A stretch of DNA of 64,000 bases from Actinomycetota bacterium (lineage in GTDB: Bacteria > Actinomycetota > Thermoleophilia > Miltoncostaeales > Miltoncostaeaceae): assembly GCA_020636905.1 (NCBI GenBank), contig JACJWX010000001.1:124001-188000 (forward strand), written 5' to 3'. A program made the position numbers and the translations under genes. Each line of letters opens with the position of its first letter. Position 1 is the stretch's first letter. The notes below the pieces were generated by a model. That model did no database searches. It had not been told where the DNA came from and worked only from the letters and a program-made list of their open reading frames with translations. Shown in pieces: positions 47,582 through 55,695 of the stretch.

Positions 47582-50059
47582 CTATCGGGCCAGGAACGCG
47601 ATCCCGAGGGCACCCGGGCCCACGTGGGCGCCGATGACGGCGCCGATGCCCACCGTCTGCATGCTGGTGATCCCGCTGCGGCTCTCGCGGACGGTGCGAG
47701 CCAGGCGTTCCGCGTCACGCTCCGAGTCGGCATGCAGGATCGCCACGTCGATTCGATCGAACCCGGCGGACCGTTTCAGCATGTCGTCGACCAGGGCCGG
47801 GATGGCGGCGCGCTTTCCGCGCACCCGCCGCACCGCGTCGACCTCACCGTTGACCAGCGACAGGATCGGCCGCACCCGGAGCAGGCCGCCGATGAGCGCC
47901 TTGCCGCGCCCGATGCGTCCGTTGCGCTGCAGGTACTCCAGCGTGTCCAGGCTGAACGAGATGCCCGAGCGGCTGGGGATCTGTCGCACGAACTCGTCGA
48001 GCGCGGCCGCGCTGGTGCCCTCGTCGAGCATCCGCTGCACCGCCTCGACCACCAGCCCGAGCAGCGCGGAGGTGACGTAGGTGTCGTAGACACGGACGCG
48101 GTCGCCCAGTTCCGTCGCACCCGTCCGAGCGCTTTCGACGGTTGCCGACAGCTTGCCCGAGATGTGCAGGCTCACGACGGTCCGGTACCGCTCCAGCAGG
48201 TCGCGATACGCCACCTCGAAGGCGCCAGGCGACGGCGCGGCCGTCCGTGCGATCTGGTCGGTGTGCTTGAGGCGGTCGTAGAACTGGGCGCCGGTGAGGG
48301 TGACGCCGTCCACGAACTCCTCGTCGCCGAAGCGCAGGGTGAGGGGAACCATCTTCCACGACGGATTCGTGACCCGATCGCCCGAGATGTCGGCGGTCGA
48401 GTCGAACACGATGGCCGTGGTCGACGCCTCCAGGCGCTCCTCGGCGGCGTACGCGGCGAGCAGCAGCGGGTAGTGATCCTGGCCGCCGTCGTGTTGATCG
48501 ATCTGGACGTGGGGGTACGCCTCCGCGACCCGCGCGATCGCGTCGTCCAGGTCGTCGGGAACCACGTGTTCACCACCGCGAAGCAGCATCAGCCGCTGAC
48601 GGTTGGGACCGAGCATCGCCGCCGCGACCCGTGAGGCCACCTCCGAAACTCGCTGCGATGTCGCCACCAGGCGTCCGTCGACGAGCCCGATCCACGCGCC
48701 CTTGTCGACCGGCACGCCGTCCACTCTCGCGTCACGCGAGGCGCGCGTGATGGCGCCGTCGGCCATCCGGTTCACCGATGCGCGCATCGTCGCGCCGTTC
48801 TCTTCGGCCGAGAGTCCGGCCGTGTAGCTCCCCAGTGCGATGAGCCCGGCCGGGATCGAGGACGTCTCGACCACCACCACCGGGCGGCTCGCGAGTCCCG
48901 CGGCGCTGCGTGCCGCCAGCAGGATGTTGTCGTTGTTCGGCAACACCACCACCTCGTCCGAGTTGCAGGACTCGATGGCTTCCAGGAGCTGTTCGGTGCT
49001 GGGGTTCTGGGTCTGGCCTCCGTCGACCACGGCACGGGCGCCGAGTTGCCCGGCGAGTCGTGTCGCACCGGCACCCTGGACCACCGCAACGACGTCGCAG
49101 CGGCGCTTTGGGGTGCCCGCCTCAGGCCGGTGGGTCAGCCGCTCCGTGCGATCCTTCACCTGCGCCTGCATGTCCGAGATCTCGACGCCGGTGAGCGACC
49201 CCAGATCCACGACACGCGACAGGGCCGATCCCGGATCGTCCGTGTGGACATGCACCCGCAGCGCCGACTCGTCGCCCACCACCAGCAGCGAGTCGCCGAG
49301 CGGTTCCATCAGCCGTCGCACCTCGGCCGCGCCGAGATCGTCACGGTCCTTGAGCAGCAGGAAGCCGGTGCAGTAGCGGTAGGGCGAATCGGCATCCACG
49401 TCGTGGACGACGATGTGGTCGGACGACCCCGCAGCTTCCGTGGCCTCGACGTGCTCGCTGTTCCAGCCCGCCACCGCACCGCGCGCCACCTCCAGCAACC
49501 CGGCGCCACCGGCATCCACCACGCCGGCATCGGCGAGCTTCTGCAGCATGGTCGGCGTGCGCTCGAGTGCGTCGGCGCCGCGGGCCAGCACTCGGCTCAA
49601 CGCCTCGTCGAGCGGGCTCTTCGCGGCGTCCTCGGCCTCCTCGGCCATCTCCCTGGCGACGGTGAGGATGGTCCCCTCGACCGGGTTGGTCACCGCGCCG
49701 TAGGCCGCGTCCGACGCGCCGCGGAGTCCCGCGGCGAGCCCCCTGCCGTCGAGTTCGCGATCGGTCGGGAGGGCCGAGGCGAATCCCCGGATGATCTGGG
49801 AGAGGATGACGCCGGAGTTGCCTCGTGCGCCGATGAGCGCCGATCGTGTGATGCCGTCGACCAGATCGTTCGCCGACGCGGGCCCGGGGAGTGCCGCGAG
49901 GTCGTCACGGACCTTGCGGATCGTCTGGGTCATGTTCGTGCCGGTGTCGCCGTCCGGCACCGGATACACGTTCAGGTCGTCGAGTCGCTGCCGCGAGGCG
50001 TCGAGCGCCGCGGTCGCGCCACGCACCACCCGGCCCACACGCGTGTTGATGGGCTTCAC
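47582..50059 (-). CDS. Fatty acid kinase FakA fused to a DegV/FakB fatty-acid-binding protein
   Basis: Protein of 825 residues. Residues 1-200 are a DhaL-type kinase domain (NVYPVPDGDTGTNM, RGNSGVILSQIIRGFA, GVVDAGGAGLLEV). Residues 200-540 match the FakA middle and C-terminal domains (YCTGFLLL, VHVHTDDPGSAL, ISDMQAQ, VVLPNNDNILLAA). Residues 545-825 are DegV (VFDSTADIS, SLHISGKLSATVESA, ISFSLDTLEYLQRNGRIG), which binds and presents the fatty acid. In Firmicutes these are separate proteins that together phosphorylate fatty acids. GTG 50059 is the start. All parts are intact, so it is likely functional in cis. Confidence 0.92.
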   Translation of the reverse strand: MKPINTRVGRVVRGATAALDASRQRLDDLNVYPVPDGDTGTNMTQTIRKVRDDLAALPGPASANDLVDGITRSALIGARGNSGVILSQIIRGFASALPTDRELDGRGLAAGLRGASDAAYGAVTNPVEGTILTVAREMAEEAEDAAKSPLDEALSRVLARGADALERTPTMLQKLADAGVVDAGGAGLLEVARGAVAGWNSEHVEATEAAGSSDHIVVHDVDADSPYRYCTGFLLLKDRDDLGAAEVRRLMEPLGDSLLVVGDESALRVHVHTDDPGSALSRVVDLGSLTGVEISDMQAQVKDRTERLTHRPEAGTPKRRCDVVAVVQGAGATRLAGQLGARAVVDGGQTQNPSTEQLLEAIESCNSDEVVVLPNNDNILLAARSAAGLASRPVVVVETSSIPAGLIALGSYTAGLSAEENGATMRASVNRMADGAITRASRDARVDGVPVDKGAWIGLVDGRLVATSQRVSEVASRVAAAMLGPNRQRLMLLRGGEHVVPDDLDDAIARVAEAYPHVQIDQHDGGQDHYPLLLAAYAAEERLEASTTAIVFDSTADISGDRVTNPSWKMVPLTLRFGDEEFVDGVTLTGAQFYDRLKHTDQIARTAAPSPGAFEVAYRDLLERYRTVVSLHISGKLSATVESARTGATELGDRVRVYDTYVTSALLGLVVEAVQRMLDEGTSAAALDEFVRQIPSRSGISFSLDTLEYLQRNGRIGRGKALIGGLLRVRPILSLVNGEVDAVRRVRGKRAAIPALVDDMLKRSAGFDRIDVAILHADSERDAERLARTVRESRSGITSMQTVGIGAVIGAHVGPGALGIAFLAR

Positions 50060-50140
50060 GGCCGTCCCCTGGTCGATTGCGGGAACGCTACCAGCGGGCC
50101 TTCCGGGCGTCGCCGGCTCGATCGACCGCGGCGCCCGCGG

Positions 50141-50830
50141 CTACCTGGTGCCCGGTTCCCGTTCGGTCAGATGGAAGTAGGCCATGGTGATGGCCACGGC
50201 GAAGAACGGAATGCACACCACGCTCGAGATCACGTTGGCGAGCCACTCGCCGAGGATCCCGCTGACGACCGCCGTGACGAGCCAGTTCAGGACTCCGCTC
50301 ACGATGACCAGGGCGATGAACAGCACCAGCAGGAGGCCGAACACGCTCCAGAAGTTGCCCTGCACCAGGCTGATGGACCGGGAGATGGCGGTTCCCACTG
50401 ACGCGCGCTCCTTGACCACCACCGGGACCACGAAGGCGAGGAACGTCATCGCGATGAGACCCGGGATGACCAGGAACAGGAAGCCGATCCCGATGATGAA
50501 CGCGGAGACGATCCCGGTGAGGATCAGGCTGGGGAGCACCGGCCTGGCGGAGCGGAACAGGTCGGCGATCTCCATGTCGGCGCGGCCGTCGCGAAGGTCG
50601 TCCGTGGCCTCCACCAGGGCCCCCTGCAGCAGGAAGGTGCCGATGATGCTCACGACCGCGGCGGCGACCGCGAGGATCCAGTCGCTGAAGCCGGAGCCGT
50701 CGTTGGCGGATAGGAGCAGCGTGGAGATGAGCTGCACCCCCACGAACACCACGGCGGCGATGATCACGAACCGGCTGAAGAACCGGCGGTAGATCTCCCA
50801 GGATTCGGAAAGAAGCGCGTCGATCTGCAT
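50141..50830 (-). CDS. Polytopic membrane protein (YciC/GDPD-membrane-domain-like)
   Basis: Membrane protein of 229 residues. It starts MQIDALLSESWEIYRRFFSR, a short amphipathic segment typical of this group, and contains about six hydrophobic helices. RSARPVLPSLILTG and VKERASVGTAISRSISLVQG are the conserved soluble loops in related proteins. Function unknown. ATG at 50830 is preferred over an upstream start because of the amphipathic beginning. It diverges from pyrD across only 44 bases. Confidence 0.72.
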   Translation of the reverse strand: MQIDALLSESWEIYRRFFSRFVIIAAVVFVGVQLISTLLLSANDGSGFSDWILAVAAAVVSIIGTFLLQGALVEATDDLRDGRADMEIADLFRSARPVLPSLILTGIVSAFIIGIGFLFLVIPGLIAMTFLAFVVPVVVKERASVGTAISRSISLVQGNFWSVFGLLLVLFIALVIVSGVLNWLVTAVVSGILGEWLANVISSVVCIPFFAVAITMAYFHLTEREPGTR

Positions 50831-50874
50831 GCGGGGAGGGTACGGCGTCGGGCCGCGTTTCCCTGTCACGTAAT

Positions 50875-51993
50875 GTGTATTTCGTGAACAATCCCCTCGG
50901 CGGTTTCGGCACGTTGGTCCGGTCGGCCCTGTTTCGCCTCGACCCTGAGATCGCCCACGGTGCCGCCATCCGAGCGCTTTCCGCCGGCGGTCCGGTCGTG
51001 CGGCGCATGGGCTTGCAGGTTCGCGACCCGCGTCTGGAGCAGCGTGTCTGGGGCGTGCGCTTTCCCACGCCGATCGGTCTGGCCGCCGGGTACGACAAGT
51101 CGGGCTCGGCCATCCCCGGCTGGTGCCAGATGGGCTTCGGGTTCGCCGAGATCGGTACCGTCACCGCCCAGCCACAACCCGGCAATCCGACCCCCCGGCT
51201 GTTCCGGCTGCCGGAGGACCGGGCCATCATCAACCGGATGGGGTTCAACAACGACGGGGCCGCGGCCACCGCCGCCCGGCTGGCGCAGCTCGCCCGCGTG
51301 GGCCGACTGCACGGCATCCCGCTCGGCATCAACATCGGCAAGTCGAAGGTGACGCCGCTCGAGGAGGCGGCCGCGGACTACTGCTTCAGCCTCGACCGCC
51401 TCTGGCCGTACGCCGACTACATCGTGGTGAACGTCAGCTCGCCCAACACGCCCGGCCTCCGCGAACTGCAGGAGGCGTCCCATCTGGCAGGCATCCTCGA
51501 CGAGCTGCTGGATCTGAATCGGACGAAGGCGACCCTCACCGGACGCCACCGGGCACGGCCGGTCCTGGTCAAGGTCGCTCCGGACCTCACCGACGAACAG
51601 CTCGACGCGGTCGTGGACCTGGTTCGTTCCGTGGGCGCCGACGGCCTGATCGTCTCGAACACCACCCTGTCCCGTGACGGCCTGCGGTCGCCCGCGTCGC
51701 TCGTCGCCGAGGCCGGCGGGCTCTCGGGGCCACCGGTGGCCGCCCGGAGTCTCGAGATGCTGCACCGATGCGTGTCGCGGGCACCCGAGTTGCCTGTCAT
51801 CAGCGTGGGCGGCATCAGCACCGTCGACGACGTCTGGGAGCGGCTCGCCGCCGGCGCCCGCCTGGTGCAGATCTGGACGGCGCTGGTCTACGAGGGCCCC
51901 CTGCTGGTGTCACGTCTCACGCGCGGGCTGCTCCAGCGGCTCGAGGACGCCGGGCTCACGATTCCGGAGCTCATCGGCTCCGAACGGGGCTAG
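50875..51993 (+). CDS. pyrD: Dihydroorotate dehydrogenase (quinone), class 2
   Basis: Pyrimidine biosynthesis enzyme of 372 residues that oxidises dihydroorotate and passes electrons to quinone. It has the class 2 N-terminal helices (FRLDPEIAHGAAIRAL), VRFPTPIGLAAGYDKSG, EIGTVTAQPQPGNPTPRLFR, INRMGFNNDG, the active-site Ser in VNVSSPNTPGLRELQ, and C-terminal ISVGGISTVDD, RLAAGARLVQIWTALVY. GTG 50875 is the start. Located among unrelated genes, away from other pyr genes. Confidence 0.96.
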   Translation: MYFVNNPLGGFGTLVRSALFRLDPEIAHGAAIRALSAGGPVVRRMGLQVRDPRLEQRVWGVRFPTPIGLAAGYDKSGSAIPGWCQMGFGFAEIGTVTAQPQPGNPTPRLFRLPEDRAIINRMGFNNDGAAATAARLAQLARVGRLHGIPLGINIGKSKVTPLEEAAADYCFSLDRLWPYADYIVVNVSSPNTPGLRELQEASHLAGILDELLDLNRTKATLTGRHRARPVLVKVAPDLTDEQLDAVVDLVRSVGADGLIVSNTTLSRDGLRSPASLVAEAGGLSGPPVAARSLEMLHRCVSRAPELPVISVGGISTVDDVWERLAAGARLVQIWTALVYEGPLLVSRLTRGLLQRLEDAGLTIPELIGSERG

Positions 51994-52133
51994 CGGCCGG
52001 CCCGACGCCCGCGACGGTGATTCGGCGGGGCACGCCGTGACCGATACCCTCTCGCCGTCCCCACGGCCTGGAGCTGCCGCTGATCGAGCTCGGTGAACTC
52101 GCGGTTGTCATCATCGCGCTGGCGGTTGCCAGT

Positions 52134-53309
52134 GTGGTTGCCGGTCGCTTGAAGCTTTCGGCCATCCCGCTGTTCATCATCGCCGGTGTGTTGTTGGGAC
52201 CCGGCACGCCGGGACCCACGATCATCGAGCACTCCGAGGGCGTCGGGATCCTCTCCGAGCTCGGGATCGTCCTGCTGCTGTTCTTCCTCGGGCTCGAGTT
52301 CTCGCTCGACCGGCTCACCCAGGCTCGGCGGCTCGTCATGGTCGGGGGGCTGGTCGACCTGGCCATCTGCTTCGGAACCGGATTCGGCCTGGGCATCATG
52401 TTCTTCGGCGTGGGGGCGGAGGCGTTCCTGCTGGCGGGACTGCTGTACGTGTCCTCCAGCGGCATCGTCACCCAGGCCCTGTTCGACCTGCGCCGTCTGG
52501 CCGACGACGAGACCGACCTCACGCTCGGGATCCTCGTGTTCGAGGACCTTGCCATCGCGCTGTTCCTGGCCGTCGCGGGGGCGCTCGCCACCGGTGCCGC
52601 CGTCGGCGTCGTGAGCGTCGGCGCCACCGGGGCCTTGGTGCTCGGCTTCGTCGCCGTCTCGCTGGTGGCCAGCCGCTACGCGGGGGTCGTCCTGGCGCCG
52701 CTCGTGCGACGCATGTCGCGCGAGCAGCTCTTCCTGTTCGCCGTCGCGATCGCCGTGGGCGGGGCGGCCCTGGCCACCACGTTCAAGGTGTCGGACGCGG
52801 TGGGCGCGCTGCTCGCCGGGGTCCTGCTGTCGGGGACGGAGATCCGCGACGAGATCGAGGAGCAGCTGCTCGGCCTGCGCGACTTCGCGGCGGCGATCTT
52901 CTTCTTCGCCTTCGGCGTGGAGGTGGACTTCTTCCAGATCGGCGATGTCTGGGTGTGGCTCGTGGCGGCCGTCCCCCTGGCGATCGGCTCGAAGATGATC
53001 GCCGGGTTCGTGGCCGCCCGCAGATGCCGGTTCAGCCGCCGCCAGGGGGTCAACGTCGGAGCGGCGCTGGTGGCCCGCGGAGAGTTCTCGATCATCCTCG
53101 CCCAGCTGGCCGCGGCGGGCGTGGCGCTGTCCCCGGACTTCCGGGACAGGATCGAGGTGTTCTCGGGCATATTCGTACTCGCGACGGCTATCGTCGGAGT
53201 GGTAATCATGAGGGAGTCGCGTGTCATCGGGCGGGCCGTCTTCCCGAGCTCGCGGTCCACGCGACGTCGACAACGTCCACCAACCTCGGGAGTGCAACGC
53301 AATGGTTGA
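52134..53309 (+). CDS. Monovalent cation:proton antiporter, CPA2 family (KhtU-like)
   Basis: Membrane antiporter of at least 391 residues. It has the CPA2 fold: PLFIIAGVLLGPGTPGPTII, ELGIVLLLFFLGLEFS, LTLGILVFEDLAIALFLA (the ED pair of the K+/H+ exchangers), and VGAALVARGEFSIILAQL near the end. GTG 52134 is the first standard start, but the frame is open to about 52041 and the upstream codons (LELPLIELGELAVVIIALAV) look like the missing part of the first helix. Translation may begin at CTG 52068 or 52080. A TACCCT box at 52045-52050 supports a start near 52060. It overlaps the KhtT-like gene. Confidence 0.85.
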   Translation: MVAGRLKLSAIPLFIIAGVLLGPGTPGPTIIEHSEGVGILSELGIVLLLFFLGLEFSLDRLTQARRLVMVGGLVDLAICFGTGFGLGIMFFGVGAEAFLLAGLLYVSSSGIVTQALFDLRRLADDETDLTLGILVFEDLAIALFLAVAGALATGAAVGVVSVGATGALVLGFVAVSLVASRYAGVVLAPLVRRMSREQLFLFAVAIAVGGAALATTFKVSDAVGALLAGVLLSGTEIRDEIEEQLLGLRDFAAAIFFFAFGVEVDFFQIGDVWVWLVAAVPLAIGSKMIAGFVAARRCRFSRRQGVNVGAALVARGEFSIILAQLAAAGVALSPDFRDRIEVFSGIFVLATAIVGVVIMRESRVIGRAVFPSSRSTRRRQRPPTSGVQRNG

Positions 53310-53799
53310 GGTCCGCGAGACCCGCCTGCCTGGTGTCGGTACCAAGTTCACGATCAACACCCACGACGACGAGCGGGTGTGCGCCGTCGTCCACATGGAC
53401 GGGATGCGCGAGCTCTACATCGGGGGGGACGACGAGGACGAGGAACCGGTCGTCGTCACGCTCAACGACGACGAGGCCCGCCAGATCGGGGCCATCCTGA
53501 GCGGCGTCGTCTACCGCCCCCAGCTCGTGCAGGACCTCGAACTCGCGCTCAAAGACCTCGTGATGGAGTGGATCGAGCTTCCCGCCAAGAGCCCGATCGT
53601 CGGCCTCACCGTCGCCACCTGCCGCATCCGATCCACGACGGGGGCGACCATCGTCGCCATCCTGCGCGAGAAGGGCTCGCTCGCCACGCCCCATCCCGAC
53701 GAGGTGCTGCGCGCGGGTGACACGCTGGTGATCATCGGTCGCCCCGAGACGTTCAAGGACATCCGCAAGCTGGTCGACGAGGGGCCTCCACAATCCTGA
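53302..53799 (+). CDS. KhtT-like regulatory subunit (TrkA-C/RCK_C domain)
   Basis: Cytoplasmic regulator of 165 residues. The N-terminal part MVEVRETRLPGVGTKFTINT and the repeated LYIGGDDEDEEPV segment match KhtT proteins; the C-terminal RCK_C domain reads LPAKSPIVGLTVATCRIRST, VAILREKGSLATPHPDE and AGDTLVIIGRPETFKDIRKL. In Bacillus such a subunit opens the KhtU antiporter in response to pH and a nucleotide. Its ATG overlaps the antiporter's last eight bases, as expected for a two-subunit unit. Confidence 0.9.
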   Translation: MVEVRETRLPGVGTKFTINTHDDERVCAVVHMDGMRELYIGGDDEDEEPVVVTLNDDEARQIGAILSGVVYRPQLVQDLELALKDLVMEWIELPAKSPIVGLTVATCRIRSTTGATIVAILREKGSLATPHPDEVLRAGDTLVIIGRPETFKDIRKLVDEGPPQS

Positions 53800-53831
53800 G
53801 CCCGGCGGCCAACACCGCCACCGGGGTCTGA

Positions 53832-55094
53832 GTGGCGGAACTCCTCGCAGTCGGCGTCTTCGTTCTGGCGATCGCTCTGATCGCCACGGAGCGCCTGCAT
53901 CGCACGGTGGTCGCACTCACCGGCGGGGCCTTCGTGATCCTGATCGGGCTGATCGAGCAAGAACCCGCGATCGCGGCGGTCGACTGGGCAGTGCTTGGGC
54001 TGCTCGCGGGCATGATGATCCTGGTGTGGGGCGCCCAGCAGACCGGGATCTTCACCTGGTTGGCGGTGGCGGTGGGCCGCGCCTCCGGCGGACGGCCCGC
54101 GATGCTCGTATTGGGACTCACCGGCTCCACCGCGCTGCTGTCGGCCTTTCTCGACAACGTCACGACGGTGCTGCTGGTGGTGCCCGTCACGCTGGTGCTC
54201 GCCGACACGCTCGACATCGACGCCGCCCCGCTGGTGGTGGCCGAGGTCATCGCCTCGAACATCGGCGGCGCCGCGACGCTCATCGGTGACCCGCCGAACA
54301 TCATCATCGGCTCGGCGGCCAACCTCGGGTTCGTCGACTTCCTCGTCCACGTCGGACCGCCCGCGGTACTGGGCTACGCGGCGGCGATGACCTGGCTCTA
54401 CGTGCGGCACGGGCGCCAGCTCGTGCCCGAGAAGGAGCGTCTGGAGGCGCTCGCGTCGCTCGATCCCACCGCGGGGCTGGGGCCCCGCAGGGACGTCGTG
54501 ATCGTGCTGGCCTGCACCGGTCTGACGATCCTCGGGTTCTTCGTCCACGGCCTGTTCCATCTGGAGCCGGCGACCGTGGCGATGTCGGGCGCGGCCCTCT
54601 TCCTGCTGGTCGGACGCCCCGACGTCGAAACCGCGCTCGAAGGCATCGAGTGGACGACGCTGTTCTTCTTCGGCGGGCTGTTCGTGATGGTGGGTGCGCT
54701 CGAGGCGAACGGGACGCTGGAACGCGTCGCCGAGGCGCTCCGCGACGTCACCGGCGGCAACCGGACCGCCGAGGTGCTGGGCATCGCGTGGACCGCCGCC
54801 ATCGCGTCGGGGCTGGTCGACAACATCCCCTTCACGGCAGCCATGGTGCCCGTGGTCCGCGACCTCTCGGCGGAGGGATCCGACGTCACGTGGTGGTCCC
54901 TCTCGCTCGGCGCCTGTTACGGGGGGAACCTCACGCTCATCGGCGCCAGCGCCAACCTGGTGGCCGCGGGAGCGCTGAATCGCGCGAATCGCCCGCTGTC
55001 GTTCGTGAGCTTCATGAAGTATGGAATCCCTGCCACGATGATCTCGATGGCCATCGGATCACTGTGGCTCCTGCTCCTGCTGGCGGTCGAATGA
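53832..55094 (+). CDS. SLC13/ArsB-NhaD superfamily membrane transporter
   Basis: Membrane protein of 420 residues in the ion-transporter superfamily (arsenite or Na+/H+ type). Repeat halves include LSAFLDNVTTVLLVVPVTL and SNIGGAATLIGDPPNIIIGS in the first half, and ASGLVDNIPFTAAMVPVV and GACYGGNLTLIGASANLVAA in the second. GTG 53832 follows the KhtT stop by 32 bases. Substrate (Na+, arsenite or dicarboxylate) is not clear; its neighbours suggest cations. The stop overlaps the CBS gene start. Confidence 0.9.
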   Translation: MAELLAVGVFVLAIALIATERLHRTVVALTGGAFVILIGLIEQEPAIAAVDWAVLGLLAGMMILVWGAQQTGIFTWLAVAVGRASGGRPAMLVLGLTGSTALLSAFLDNVTTVLLVVPVTLVLADTLDIDAAPLVVAEVIASNIGGAATLIGDPPNIIIGSAANLGFVDFLVHVGPPAVLGYAAAMTWLYVRHGRQLVPEKERLEALASLDPTAGLGPRRDVVIVLACTGLTILGFFVHGLFHLEPATVAMSGAALFLLVGRPDVETALEGIEWTTLFFFGGLFVMVGALEANGTLERVAEALRDVTGGNRTAEVLGIAWTAAIASGLVDNIPFTAAMVPVVRDLSAEGSDVTWWSLSLGACYGGNLTLIGASANLVAAGALNRANRPLSFVSFMKYGIPATMISMAIGSLWLLLLLAVE

Positions 55095-55537
55095 GTTCTT
55101 CTGGAATCACCCCCATCACGAAGTCGGTCACGCCCATCCCCGCGAGCGCCACGGTGGTCGAGGCCGCGCGGCTCATCGAGGCCGAGCAGTCCACCCTCCC
55201 GGTCGTCGACGAGGCCGGCAGGGTCCTCGGGGTGGTGGACAGCGCCAGCCTGCTCAAGGCGCTGGTTCCGCGTTATCTCGAACAGCTCAGCCACACCGGG
55301 TTCATCCGGCAGGACCCCGCCGGCTTGCTGCGGCATGCGCTGCAGGCGGCCCAGCAGCCGGTCTGCGACGTGGTGCAGACGCTTCCCGAATACCTGCAGG
55401 AGGGCGCGTCCGAGGCCCATGCCGCGGAGCTGTTCCTGCACACCGGCGTACTCGCCATCCCGGTCGTGGATGCCGACGGCGGTCTGGTCGGAGTCGTTCG
55501 CCGCGTCGATCTGGTGGTCGCCCTCGCAACCGACTAG
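55091..55537 (+). CDS. CBS-domain protein
   Basis: Protein of 148 residues with two CBS modules. The first reads ATVVEAARLIEAEQSTLPVV and GRVLGVVDSASLLKALVP, the second EGASEAHAAELFLHTGVLAI and GLVGVVRRVDLVVALA. Paired CBS modules bind adenosyl nucleotides and regulate transporters. The ATG overlaps the transporter stop, so it likely controls or senses for that transporter. No extra domain is present. Intact. Confidence 0.9.
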   Translation: MSSSGITPITKSVTPIPASATVVEAARLIEAEQSTLPVVDEAGRVLGVVDSASLLKALVPRYLEQLSHTGFIRQDPAGLLRHALQAAQQPVCDVVQTLPEYLQEGASEAHAAELFLHTGVLAIPVVDADGGLVGVVRRVDLVVALATD

Positions 55538-55695
55538 TGTCCTCACGCGGAGGCCTCGCAGCCGCGCTGCGGCCGAGGGTCCACGCGAACGCCTCCGCAC
55601 GCTGCGTGTCGGCGACGCCGTCGGTGCGGCGCTGACCCGTCACGCGGTGTCCGGACTTCCGACGCGGGGCGCCTGGTGACTCGGAGAACCGCAAC

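Noticed and set aside
55534..55572. A fourth copy of the dispersed repeat (CTAGTGTCCT followed by GC-rich DNA)
   Set aside because: Only the first ten bases match the 42101 copy well; the remainder needs gaps and is not convincing.
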